Source of the DNA: an uncultured Clostridia bacterium
GTDB taxonomy: Bacteria; Bacillota; Dehalobacteriia; UBA4068
Assembly: GCA_944393575.1 (NCBI GenBank)
Contig: CALYAP010000059.1
Coordinates: 1-38,680 of the forward strand
Direction of reading: 5' to 3'
Length of the DNA stretch: 38,680 nucleotides
A program made the translations under genes and the position numbers. The notes under the pieces are model-generated. The model ran no database searches. It was given only the letters and a program-made list of their open reading frames with translations, and was not told the origin of the DNA. Within the stretch, counting starts at the first letter, position 1. The number at the start of each line of letters is the position of its first letter. Below, piece by piece: positions 30,338-38,481 of the stretch.

Positions 30338-31968
30338 CTGACCGGGACATTGAAGTAAGGCTAGCCGAAGCTATCCGCCATGCTGCTCCCGATCGTCTGG
30401 AGCAGATCCTCTCCCAGTGTAATGATCAGGAAGGAGCGGTAATAGCCATGAACGAGAAAAAAACACGCAAACCAATTCACCGTTGGAAAATTTGGGCCGG
30501 AGCCGCTGCCGCAGCTCTCCTATTAGCGGTTGGCCTGTGGGGTTATAATGCTAACTATGGTGTTGACTCCATCATTGGCATCGATGTCAATCCCAGTGTA
30601 GAAATACGTATCAATAGATCAGAAGAAGTTGTTAAAGCTAATGCTCTCAATGACGATGCTAATGTCATCTTGGACGGTATGGATCTGAAAGGCGTTGATC
30701 TTGATGTCGCTGTTAATGCGATCATCGGCTCGATGCTCAAAAACGGCTATATCGATGAGCTGAGGAACTCCGTCCTTGTTTCCGTCGAGAATGACGACGC
30801 TGCTAAAGGCGCTGCCTTGCAGGAACGTTTAACAGCAGAGATCGAACAGCTGTTATCCGCCAGTTCGATTTCTGGCGCGGTTCTCAGCCAGACCATCACT
30901 GACGACCAGTCCTTGCAGCAGCTGGCTGATACCTACGGTATTTCCGTTGGCAAAGCAGCTTTGATTCAAAATATCCTCCAGCAGGATACCACTGGCATGT
31001 GGACTTTTGAAGGCTTGGCACAGCTTTGCATCAATGATCTCAATCTGCTGAGCGCTTCTAAAGAAACCCAGCTGCAGGGTGTGTCTTCTACCGGTACTGC
31101 TAGTAGCGCCGGCTATATCCAACAGTCTGTTGCTAAGCAGATAGCTTTTGATGATGCAGGCACAGACCAAGACACGGCTAGAAGAATTCAGATCGAGCTG
31201 GATTATGATGATGGCCGCTTGGTTTATGAAGTAGGGTTCTATGTTGATAATGTTGAGTATGATTATGAGATCGACGCTACTACCGGGTCCATAATCTCCC
31301 GCGATATCGACCATGACGATGATTATTATTGGCAGAATAATAATACCAGTAATAATAGCAGCAATAATAGTTCTACCAATACTAGTTCTTCATCTTCTTT
31401 CATCGGTGAAGCAAAGGCTCAGTCGATAGCCTTAGAGGCCGCTGGCCTGAGTGCTTCCGAAGTCACTGGCCTGAGAGTAGTGCTCGATTATGAAGATGAC
31501 CTCTTTGAGCGGGATAGCTACGAAGTAGAGTTCTACGCTGGCGGCTTTGAGTATGATTATGAAATCGATGCCTTAACCGGTGATATTCTCTCCTGGGATA
31601 AAGATGTTGATGATGACTACTATTACCACCATCAGGCTAATAATGGTAATGGCAATAATGCTGCTAATAACGGTAATACCAGCAATAATACTACAAGCAA
31701 CACCAATAATAATACCAACAACACAAGTAATAATACCACTAACAATAATAGTTCATCTTTAATCACTGCAGCTGAAGCCCAAAGTATCGCCCTGGCTCAG
31801 GCTGGTCTCTCCTCCGGCGATGTTACTGGTCTTCGGGCAGAGTTGGACCGTGATGATGGTCGGACGGTCTACGAGGTAGAGTTCCGCAGTGGCCGTGTTG
31901 AATATAGTTATGATATCAATGCCAGCACTGGCGCTGTTATCTCCTATGATATCGATTATGATGATTAA
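30334..31968 (+). CDS. RsgI-like anti-sigma factor with three PepSY domains
   Basis: A 544-residue single-pass protein. Residues 1-50 are the cytosolic anti-sigma part and TM lies at about 53-70. The RsgI-type domain follows (about 75-190): SIIGIDVNPSVEIRIN with Asn86-Pro87, then ANALNDDANVILDGMDLKG and IIGSMLKNGYIDE. Three PepSY domains lie near 265-335, 355-430 and 475-544. Their patterns are AQSIALEAAGL ... YEVEFYAGGFEYDYEIDALTG and variants. They are joined by Asn/Ser/Thr-rich linkers that suit exposure through the cell wall. RsgI relatives in clostridia carry carbohydrate-binding ectodomains and some self-cleave at Asn-Pro; PepSY ectodomains imply a different signal, perhaps a protease or peptide. 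Confidence 0.85.
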   Translation: MTDRDIEVRLAEAIRHAAPDRLEQILSQCNDQEGAVIAMNEKKTRKPIHRWKIWAGAAAAALLLAVGLWGYNANYGVDSIIGIDVNPSVEIRINRSEEVVKANALNDDANVILDGMDLKGVDLDVAVNAIIGSMLKNGYIDELRNSVLVSVENDDAAKGAALQERLTAEIEQLLSASSISGAVLSQTITDDQSLQQLADTYGISVGKAALIQNILQQDTTGMWTFEGLAQLCINDLNLLSASKETQLQGVSSTGTASSAGYIQQSVAKQIAFDDAGTDQDTARRIQIELDYDDGRLVYEVGFYVDNVEYDYEIDATTGSIISRDIDHDDDYYWQNNNTSNNSSNNSSTNTSSSSSFIGEAKAQSIALEAAGLSASEVTGLRVVLDYEDDLFERDSYEVEFYAGGFEYDYEIDALTGDILSWDKDVDDDYYYHHQANNGNGNNAANNGNTSNNTTSNTNNNTNNTSNNTTNNNSSSLITAAEAQSIALAQAGLSSGDVTGLRAELDRDDGRTVYEVEFRSGRVEYSYDINASTGAVISYDIDYDD

Positions 31969-32011
31969 TGATGGCTCAAGCGTCAACTAAAGATACTACC
32001 CAGGATAAAAA

Positions 32012-32046
32012 AGAGAACTCCCCGCCGTTTCGGCGGGGAGTTCTCT
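32012..32046 (+). terminator. Strong hairpin after the anti-sigma gene
   Basis: AGAGAACTCCCCGCCG and its complement form a perfect 16-bp stem with a TTT loop, 44 bp after the stop. The T-run after it is poor. Confidence 0.65.
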
Positions 32047-32052
32047 AGTTGA

Positions 32053-32119
32053 TATAGTGTGGCTGTGGCATTTAGTTACTATAGTGTGGCGTTTAGTTGC
32101 TATAGTATGGCACTTGCTG
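32053..32119. repeat. Degenerate short direct repeats
   Basis: About two and a half copies of a 21-27 bp unit beginning TATAGTGTGGC and ending TTTAGTTAC or TTTAGTTGC lie between two terminators. Each copy resembles a -10-like TATAGT followed by a TGGC motif. Confidence 0.5.
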
Positions 32120-32131
32120 AAGGATAAAAGA

Positions 32132-32155
32132 AAGGCCCCTTGAAAAAGGGGCCTT
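32132..32155. terminator. Terminator of hsp20 (bidirectional)
   Basis: AAGGCCCCTT / AAGGGGCCTT with a GAAA loop. A T-rich stretch follows on the minus strand, 46 bp past the hsp20 stop. Confidence 0.75.
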
Positions 32156-32201
32156 GTTAATTAGCATTCTTTAATTTGCTAGCCAGCAAACAGGCTCGCT
32201 A

Positions 32202-32645
32202 TTATTCGATAGCGATATATTTACCACCTTCTATCTGTGGTTGATCTTTCTTCGGGATAGTCAGCTGGAGGATACCGTCGGCAAATTTAGCCTTGATCTC
32301 ATCTTCCTTCACCGCATCGCCGATATAAAAGCTTCTGCTCATGGAGCCGCTATAACGTTCTTTGCGGATATATTGGCCTTTTTTATCTTTTTGATCCTTA
32401 TCTACATTTTTAGTGGCATTGATGGTCAGATACCCATCTTCCAGTTTGACGCTCACCTGATCTTTTTGGAAGCCAGGCAGATCGATATCCAGTTCATAGG
32501 TGGTATCAGTTTCTTTGACATCGGTTTTCATCAAGTTTTTATCTTGCTTGTCCCACAGGGGATTCTTTCTGCCAAAAAATTCTCTTTCAAAGGTCAGATC
32601 CATCCAGTCATCAAATAAATTTTCTCTAAAAATGCTTGGCAACAT
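32202..32645 (-). CDS. Hsp20 family small heat shock protein
   Basis: A 147-residue ATP-independent holdase. The alpha-crystallin domain covers about 40-135, starting VKETDTTYELDIDLPGFQKD and ending with the conserved AKFADGILQLTIPK. The C-terminal IxI-type anchor may be YIAIE. The N-terminal region has the FREFF-like aromatic cluster (TFEREFFGR). The RBS is AAAGGAG. Its promoter carries a CIRCE operator, so HrcA would repress it in the absence of heat stress. Confidence 0.95.
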   Translation of the reverse strand: MLPSIFRENLFDDWMDLTFEREFFGRKNPLWDKQDKNLMKTDVKETDTTYELDIDLPGFQKDQVSVKLEDGYLTINATKNVDKDQKDKKGQYIRKERYSGSMSRSFYIGDAVKEDEIKAKFADGILQLTIPKKDQPQIEGGKYIAIE

Positions 32646-32748
32646 AAGTCATTACTCCTTTCTTTATGAGCATTCTCGTTTATCATTAGCGGCCACAGCC
32701 GCTTGCTATCAACTAGAGGGGGGATCTTTTCTCTCTCTTGATGATTAT

Positions 32749-32777
32749 ATAGTAACACCTTTTGTTAGCACTGTCAA
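32749..32777 (-). promoter_or_regulatory. hsp20 promoter
   Basis: On the minus strand TTGACA (32772-32777) and TACTAT (32749-32754) are 17 bp apart. The -35 lies inside the CIRCE operator. Confidence 0.75.
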
Positions 32778-32791
32778 GCGGCGAGTGCTAA
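32765..32791 (-). promoter_or_regulatory. CIRCE operator (HrcA site)
   Basis: TTAGCACTG, 9 bp, GAGTGCTAA. This is the CIRCE 9-9-9 layout with one departure from the TTAGCACTC half-site. The spacer contains the -35 box of hsp20, so HrcA binding would block RNA polymerase. Confidence 0.9.
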
Positions 32792-32882
32792 TTTTATGGT
32801 GAATTTTGGGTGAATTTTTATTGGCGTTTTGATGCTAAAAGAGAACTCATCGCCAGTTCAATGCCTATTTACATCGATTAAA

Positions 32883-32922
32883 AAACTACTGGCTCGCTGT
32901 ATTATTGCTGAACCAGTAGTTT
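32883..32922 (-). terminator. Inverted repeat downstream of the ECF fusion gene
   Basis: AAACTACTGG / CCAGTAGTTT, a perfect 10-bp stem with a 20-nt loop. On the minus strand it comes after the ECF gene and is followed by TTTTTAATC. Confidence 0.65.
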
Positions 32923-32984
32923 GCATTTATGATGACCTATGTTGAATATGACAGATTCTTATAACATGGGTAATGACAGAAAAA

Positions 32985-35963
32985 TCAGCTGGAAGGCGGA
33001 GTGGTCATCGGTTGGTTACGGCTATTCATCATGCCATATTTATTTTTGAGCCGATCCAGCTTTTCTAGGAAGGGGCGGGAGATAACCAGCAGAAAGAAAA
33101 AGGTGGAAGCAGCATGGACCAGATCCATCGGCATCCCTAGTGCATAGGAGGTAATGAACATCCCCAATGTCGGTTCTGATTGGAACATCAGTACCGAGGC
33201 AGGATTCATGATGCCACCATAGATGAAAAAGGTCGCCAGCGCGCCAAAAATGGCTAGCGGCAAGGGCTTGCGGCTGATCAACCCCTTGCGGAAGAGCACT
33301 CCAGCGATGAAGCCAATCAGCCCCATCGCAAACATCTGCCAGGGAGTCCATGGCCCCTGGCTGAGAAAGAAATTGGAGACAAAGACAGAGACTGCGCCGA
33401 CGATGAAACCAGCCTCTCCGCCGAAGGCTACCGCGGCAATGATCACCAGCGCCAGCATCGGCTTAAACTGTGGCAACATAAAAAACGCCGCCCGGCCGGC
33501 CACTGCGATAGCACAGAGCACAGCAATGGTGACCAATTCGCGCGCTTGCGGACGGCGTCCTTCAAAAATCAGCGCAAAGGGCAGCATTGCCTCCAGAATG
33601 ATCAGCAGGGAGATAAAGAAGTATTTACGTGCACCTAGATAATATTCGCCGATAAAAATGGTCAGCGGTATCAGCAATATCACCAGTATTGCCGCTGCTT
33701 TAGTACGGGGAGAGAGCTTTTGTCCCCCCGGCAGCGTGGTATCTGTTTGCTGCCTGCGTCGCGGCAGCAGCCATAGGCCGGTGATTATCGCCACTATCGC
33801 CAGCAGCACTTCTCCGGCATAAAGCCATAATTGGCGGGAGAAATTAGCTTGGGCTTGCCAAACGGCGAATTCTGGCAGATCCTGCCATTCATGGATCAGC
33901 AGCGCGATCAAAGCTCCGGCAAAAAGCCAGAGAACAATGGCCAGCACCGTCTTATATACAGGATAAGTACGCTTAGCGCTGCTGCGCTCTAGCGGCGGCT
34001 CCTCCGCTAGAGCGGATTGACTAGCAGGGATCATATCTGCTGTTGCGTTAGCTATGTTGTCATTATCTGTTGATGATGTGGAGGATGCGATGCCAGCGCT
34101 AAGGGAGCTATTATTTGCCGTTCCTTGTTCATTGGCAGCTTCAGCTGGCTGGCTTGCAGTTGGCTCGGCTTTGTTTTCTTCCTGATTCTTATCCGGATTA
34201 TTATCGGTTGCTAGGGGCATTTCTGCCTTTGCCAGCTGGTCATTATCAGGTGCTGTGGGGTTGCTGCCCTCCAGGGCAATGATAATATCTTCAGCCGTTA
34301 CTGCTTCTGGCAATAGGTGACGGGCCATGCGATTGGCTGAAGTGGTGTAAAAACTATTGCCGGCGAAGAATTCCCTGGCCGGTCCTTCGCTGACAATGCG
34401 TCCGTCAAAGACCATGGCACAGCGGTGAGCATGCTTAGCGCAGAACTCGATATCATGGCTGACCATCAGGATACTTACCCCGTCCTGCAATAGCTGACGC
34501 AGGATAGCGGCCAGCACCTGTTTGAAATCAGCGTCCAGCCCTTTGGTGGGCTCATCAAGCAGGAGAATGCGCGGCTCCAGCAGCAAGACCTTGGCCAGGG
34601 CAGCGCGCTGCTGCTCACCTCCGGAGATATCATAAGGGTGGCGGTCCAGCAGACCCTGCAGCCGGCAGAGAGCTATTACCCGCTCCAGCCGTATTTGCTG
34701 TTGCTTGTCAGAGAGCCCCTGCTCTTTTAATAGTGCTGCCAGATCTTCGCCAACGGTTTTCTTGACGAAAAGCGCCTGCGGATTCTGGGGCAGTGCTCCC
34801 AAAAGTCCGGTAAATTTTTCCTGATTGGAAATTTCCGCAGCATCTCTTCCTTCGATTTTGATAGTGCCGCGCTGTGGTTGATAAAGCCCGGTCAATAGCG
34901 AAAGCAGCGTGCTTTTGCCGGCGCCATTGCCGCCCATCACTGCCAGCAGTTCGCCGGGGAAGAGTTGTAAATCTACTCCACGCAGGACGTCTTCGTCCTG
35001 CTGCTGATAACGGAACCAGACGCCTGACATGGATATTGCCGGTGTAATGGCAGCGGTTTGGCTGTCCGCTGTTGGGGAGGCAGGTGTCGGTGGCAGGGGA
35101 AAGAATTCCTGCTGCTGCCGCTCTGCTACCAGCTGATTGAGCCACTGGCGGCCTTCGCGGACGGTTACCGGACAGGCCAGTCGATTATCAACAGCTGACC
35201 AGACCCGCATTGGCACGGGCATAGCGGCGAACATGGCATGCTTGCTTTGGCGGAGCAGCAGCCCGGTCTCGGCCGGAGGGGCGTTGGCGATGATCTGGCC
35301 CTCGTCGAGGACGACAACACGGTCGCTATAAGGAAAGACCTCTTCCAGCCGGTGTTCGCTGATAATGATTGTGGTGCCGAGCTCGCGGTTGATCCTGCCT
35401 AGCGCGGCGAGAAATTCCCCCGCAGCGATGGGATCCAGCTGTCCGGTCGGCTCATCGAGCAGTAATACTTCCGGCTGCATAGTCATGATCGCAGCCAGGT
35501 TGAGCAGTTGTTTTTGTCCACCGGAGAGAGTGGTCACATCGCGGTGGAACCAGCCCTCTATGCCAAAGAAATCAGCCATCTCCGCTACCCGGCGGCGGAT
35601 AGTCTGCTGATCAGCGCCGAGGCTTTCCAAACCAAAGGCTAGTTCATGCCAAACTTTATCGGTGACCAGCTGGTTATCCGGGCTCTGCATCACAAAACCG
35701 ATCCGGCTGCTCTGGCTGCGGGCATCAAGCTCTTCGAGAGGCGTGCCGGCAAAAAACAGCTCGCCCTCTCTTTGACCATGAGGAGCCAGAGAAGGCTTGA
35801 GCAGCCGCAGCAGAGTCGTTTTGCCGCTGCCGGAAGGGCCGCAGAGTGCTAAAAATTGCCCGCGTTCTACCTGCAGGTGCAGCTTGTACAGCGCTGGACT
35901 TTTGCTGCCTGGATAACTGAAGCTTAAGCTGTTGATTTGGAATTGGCAGTGAGCGCTTTCCAT
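32985..35963 (-). CDS. ECF transporter fusion: EcfA-EcfA'-S component
   Basis: A 992-residue protein joining three normally separate subunits. ATPase 1 (about 8-235) has GPSGSGKTT, LSGGQKQLLNLAA and VLLLDEPTGQLD. ATPase 2 (about 305-545) has GGNGAGKST, ISGGEQQRAALAK and ILLLDEPTKGLD. A polar Ala/Glu/Asn/Ser linker of roughly 120 residues follows (about 570-690). Then come two TM helices and a six-TM S-component (about 770-975, with AVCAIAVAGRAAFFMLPQ-like and GPWTPWQMFAMGLIGFIAG). The S part resembles CbrT-type cobalamin binders, consistent with the upstream cobalamin riboswitch. The start at 35963 has an AAAGGAGG RBS and overlaps ecfT by 40 bp, indicating coupling. Confidence 0.88.
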   Translation of the reverse strand: MESAHCQFQINSLSFSYPGSKSPALYKLHLQVERGQFLALCGPSGSGKTTLLRLLKPSLAPHGQREGELFFAGTPLEELDARSQSSRIGFVMQSPDNQLVTDKVWHELAFGLESLGADQQTIRRRVAEMADFFGIEGWFHRDVTTLSGGQKQLLNLAAIMTMQPEVLLLDEPTGQLDPIAAGEFLAALGRINRELGTTIIISEHRLEEVFPYSDRVVVLDEGQIIANAPPAETGLLLRQSKHAMFAAMPVPMRVWSAVDNRLACPVTVREGRQWLNQLVAERQQQEFFPLPPTPASPTADSQTAAITPAISMSGVWFRYQQQDEDVLRGVDLQLFPGELLAVMGGNGAGKSTLLSLLTGLYQPQRGTIKIEGRDAAEISNQEKFTGLLGALPQNPQALFVKKTVGEDLAALLKEQGLSDKQQQIRLERVIALCRLQGLLDRHPYDISGGEQQRAALAKVLLLEPRILLLDEPTKGLDADFKQVLAAILRQLLQDGVSILMVSHDIEFCAKHAHRCAMVFDGRIVSEGPAREFFAGNSFYTTSANRMARHLLPEAVTAEDIIIALEGSNPTAPDNDQLAKAEMPLATDNNPDKNQEENKAEPTASQPAEAANEQGTANNSSLSAGIASSTSSTDNDNIANATADMIPASQSALAEEPPLERSSAKRTYPVYKTVLAIVLWLFAGALIALLIHEWQDLPEFAVWQAQANFSRQLWLYAGEVLLAIVAIITGLWLLPRRRQQTDTTLPGGQKLSPRTKAAAILVILLIPLTIFIGEYYLGARKYFFISLLIILEAMLPFALIFEGRRPQARELVTIAVLCAIAVAGRAAFFMLPQFKPMLALVIIAAVAFGGEAGFIVGAVSVFVSNFFLSQGPWTPWQMFAMGLIGFIAGVLFRKGLISRKPLPLAIFGALATFFIYGGIMNPASVLMFQSEPTLGMFITSYALGMPMDLVHAASTFFFLLVISRPFLEKLDRLKNKYGMMNSRNQPMTTPPSS

Positions 35964-36826
35964 CTGGCATCCTCCTTTCGGTCGATAATCAGCGGTAGCG
36001 TTAGCAGCAGCGGATAGGCGATAAAGACGCTGATGCTGTAAGGGGTGATTGGCGCATAGCGCAGCGCCGGAAAATAGCTGAAGCCCAGGCTGCCATAGAT
36101 GGCGCCGATCAGTACATAGACTCCTAAACAGAGAATAAGGAGCAAAACCTGCTTGTCCCTGCGCTCAAAATGGTAGATAGAAAAGGCTGTTCTCCCTGGC
36201 AAGCCATAGCCGCGCGCCTTCATGCTGTCAGCTGTTTCGATGGCGTTTTCCAGTGCCCAGGTGGTCATAATGGAGATGATAGCGATGGCATGGCGCGCCC
36301 GTTGGCGGAGCGTACCGGTGGAGGTATCGCGTCCGATACAGCGCTGAGCCGCAGAGACTGTTTTGAGCTGTGCCTTAAAGCGGGGCACGAAGCGCAACAC
36401 CATTGAAAAGAGCAGTGAGAGCGAGGGAATGATGCGTCCGAAGAGATAGATAAATTTATCTGAGGTCATCACCGCATTATAACAGCTGAACCAGCCAATC
36501 ACTGTTACCAGCATCGCTGCTGCTGCCAGCCCGTAGAGGATCGATTCCAAAGTTAAGGGGTTGCCGGTGCCCAGATAGGTGATGACGGTCATACCCTGGT
36601 GGTTGAAAAGGGGATTAAGCAGCGCGGTGAGCAGCATCAGCGGCAGCATGTATTTGAGATTGAAACGAAGCACCCGCCTGCCGTTGAGCCGCAGTGAGTA
36701 GGTGAAGGCAGCGATGAAGGAGAGCGCCAGGCAGACCGGATGCATTAGAAACATCGCGAATACCAGCACTAGGGTGAAGTAGATGAAATTGACCACAGGA
36801 TGATAGGTGGAAAAAGCGTCCTTCAT
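35924..36826 (-). CDS. ecfT: ECF transporter transmembrane subunit EcfT
   Basis: A 300-residue membrane scaffold that couples the ATPases to the S-component. About six TM segments are seen: an N-terminal cluster (about 10-130) and a C-terminal pair. The coupling-helix motif SMKARGYGLPGR (about 200-211) is the A-R-G signature that contacts the ATPase grooves. The RBS is AGGAGGACAG. It is the first gene behind the cobalamin riboswitch, with the ATPase fusion overlapping its 3' end. Confidence 0.93.
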   Translation of the reverse strand: MKDAFSTYHPVVNFIYFTLVLVFAMFLMHPVCLALSFIAAFTYSLRLNGRRVLRFNLKYMLPLMLLTALLNPLFNHQGMTVITYLGTGNPLTLESILYGLAAAAMLVTVIGWFSCYNAVMTSDKFIYLFGRIIPSLSLLFSMVLRFVPRFKAQLKTVSAAQRCIGRDTSTGTLRQRARHAIAIISIMTTWALENAIETADSMKARGYGLPGRTAFSIYHFERRDKQVLLLILCLGVYVLIGAIYGSLGFSYFPALRYAPITPYSISVFIAYPLLLTLPLIIDRKEDARWKALTANSKSTA

Positions 36827-36910
36827 AAACTGTCCTCCTGCTGTTAGCTGAGGTATCTCTGAACGCAGTGCCGCTGTATGAGCGCAGTTCCGCTTTAATA
36901 AGTGTTTGAT

Positions 36911-36940
36911 AAAAAAAACCGGTTGCTGATAGCACCGGTA
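36911..36940 (-). terminator. Riboswitch-controlled terminator upstream of ecfT
   Basis: On the minus strand ACCGGTGCT-ATC-AGC-A-ACCGGT folds into a hairpin followed by eight T. It lies between the cobalamin aptamer and ecfT, the expected expression platform. Confidence 0.82.
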
Positions 36941-36972
36941 TTGGAAAATTGCTTTGCCTAGAAGTCTTCTTT

Positions 36973-37119
36973 ACGCGATAAGTATCCTGACTCCGCATCT
37001 TTGCCTGCTTTTCGCCTTCTCAGCTTACGCCAATGGCTGTTGTTTTCAACTAGAAAAGAGGCTCTGCGTTACAGTGGCCGGCCCGTTGAGGATTTGCACC
37101 TCATTCCATAATCGCGTAC
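36973..37119 (-). ncRNA. Cobalamin riboswitch
   Basis: On the minus strand the aptamer has the cobalamin-class landmarks in order. P1 is ACGCGAT / ATCGCGT. Then come GGAATGAGGTGCAAATCC, the ACGGGCCGGCCACTGTAAC segment with the invariant GCCACTG, an AAGCTGAGAAGGCG arm and the 3' GAGTCAGGATACTTATCGCG. When cobalamin is bound the downstream terminator should form, shutting off ecfT and the ECF fusion. Confidence 0.93.
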
Positions 37120-37141
37120 TTAGTATAATTGTCTATATTTA

Positions 37142-37170
37142 ATTATAGCTATCCCCTGTCTGCTTGTAAA
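37142..37170 (-). promoter_or_regulatory. Promoter of the riboswitch-ecfT operon
   Basis: On the minus strand TTTACA (37165-37170) and TATAAT (37142-37147) are 17 bp apart. Transcription would begin about 15 nt before the aptamer. Confidence 0.8.
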
Positions 37171-37199
37171 GTCTTTTTACGTGCCGATCCCTGCCTAAT

Positions 37200-37496
37200 A
37201 TGTTGTTAATAATAATTGGCGCTAGCTATTACCAGGATGGTGATATTGCAGCGCCGATTGTTTGTTTCTTAGTTACCGTAATCCTGTTGCCTGATGATTC
37301 TGCCCCAGAAGATACAGATCTTGGCTAGGGAGATCTTATTCATGAGGAATGGTATTTGCCTGATGCATTTATTTCTGGCGATCCTGATGTTCTTGCAACG
37401 ACAATGATGCTGTGCTTACAGGTGCTGATAATCATCCGGCAAGTCTATTTGCTGCCGTTGATTGCTGCTGTACAGCTCTTATCTCCGTTGTTATGA
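37200..37496 (+). pseudogene. Possible decayed reading frame
   Basis: One plus-strand frame starts at ATG 37200 (no RBS) and runs 42 codons (MLLIIIGASYYQDGDIAA...) to a TAG at 37326. It then stays open for 55 more codons to TGA at 37494. The second part is hydrophobic (MMLCLQVLIIIRQVYLLPL). This could be a gene with a nonsense mutation or chance. No family is recognised. Confidence 0.25.
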
Positions 37497-37541
37497 CGGC
37501 GCTAAGAGGACGAAAACCTGATGAACGAGAGCATAAAAAAG

Positions 37542-37567
37542 AGAGGAACTGGTTGATAAGTTCCTCT
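37542..37567 (-). terminator. Terminator of the DUF5714 gene
   Basis: AGAGGAACT / AGTTCCTCT, a 9-bp stem with an 8-nt loop, is followed on the minus strand by TTTTTT. It is 26 bp after the stop. Confidence 0.8.
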
Positions 37568-37592
37568 GCTTTATGAATAGTGATATTTTGAA

Positions 37593-38177
37593 TCAGTCTT
37601 GAGGAGGAAAGAAAGGACAGGCCTGCTCACGGCATTCTTTGCTGCGTTGATGATGCTGGCAGACGATGTGGGGGAATTCGCCGAGATCAACCCCCAGCAG
37701 CTCGCGGCTGGCCGGCATAGCTGCCTGCAGCGTGAGATAAGTAACCCGCTTGCAGCAGCGCGGTCCTTCAACGGTAGCGATCGAGGCCAGGCAGCGTGCG
37801 GTCAGTTCATTGCCGGCAGCCCAATGCTCCTTCGACAGGGGCGCTGTTTTATTCCAGATGCTGGCGAAGACCCCGGCTCCTACCGCTGCTCCGCAGCAAC
37901 CATATTCTCCGCAGATGCCGCCCTGCAGCGAGGAGACGCGGGCCCTGGTTTTACGCAGGTCTTTTTCCAATGCGGCTTTGCTGTTGCCGAGATGGCTGTG
38001 CGCAGCAGTAAACAATGCTGCCGGAACCAGAAAGTGATGGTCCGGACAATGCATTGGCAGCTCGGGTAGGCTCAATAGTTCGATAGCTACCTGCGCTGCA
38101 TTGAGATTGCTTCCACTATCAAATAGTTCCAGACATTTGTCAGTGATCATTTGCATTCTTTCGGGTGATGGCAGCAT
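37593..38177 (-). CDS. DUF5714 family Cys-rich protein
   Basis: A 194-residue protein with the conserved pattern of the DUF5714 family. It opens the core with MHCPDHHFLVPAAL (about 42-55), then GGICGEYGCCGAAVGAGVF (about 88-106), TARCLASIATVEGPRCCKR and a C-terminal CQHHQRSKECREQACPFF. The many Cys and His suggest metal or cluster binding. Relatives occur in methanogens and anaerobic clostridia, often near methyltransferases; the biochemical role is unknown. It stands alone with its own promoter. Confidence 0.8.
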   Translation of the reverse strand: MLPSPERMQMITDKCLELFDSGSNLNAAQVAIELLSLPELPMHCPDHHFLVPAALFTAAHSHLGNSKAALEKDLRKTRARVSSLQGGICGEYGCCGAAVGAGVFASIWNKTAPLSKEHWAAGNELTARCLASIATVEGPRCCKRVTYLTLQAAMPASRELLGVDLGEFPHIVCQHHQRSKECREQACPFFPPQD

Positions 38178-38238
38178 ATGGTTCGCCTCTTTCCTGGGTC
38201 AGCAGCTTATCAGCAGACTGAGTATTGGATATAGTCCA

Positions 38239-38266
38239 AGTATATCACTTCTGGTTTGCAGCGCAA
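38239..38266 (-). promoter_or_regulatory. Promoter of the DUF5714 gene
   Basis: On the minus strand TTGCGC (38261-38266) and TATACT (38239-38244) are 16 bp apart. TGA just before TATACT makes an extended -10. Confidence 0.55.
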
Positions 38267-38481
38267 GCAACAATTAGTCTTTTTAGGTAATTTTTGCTCA
38301 TTTATGGTAGTATCCGACAGTGTTGGCTTTTTTTCTCCCCAGGTCTTATGTTATCTTGAATTTATCCTTGTTCGCTTGCCCGGCAGCAGTTCGTAAGGGA
38401 TTTTACTGGCATATTCACCGGACAAGCACTTTGGCAGATAATCATCGTACTTAGCCCAAGCGTAATAAAGAGGTAGAGAGA

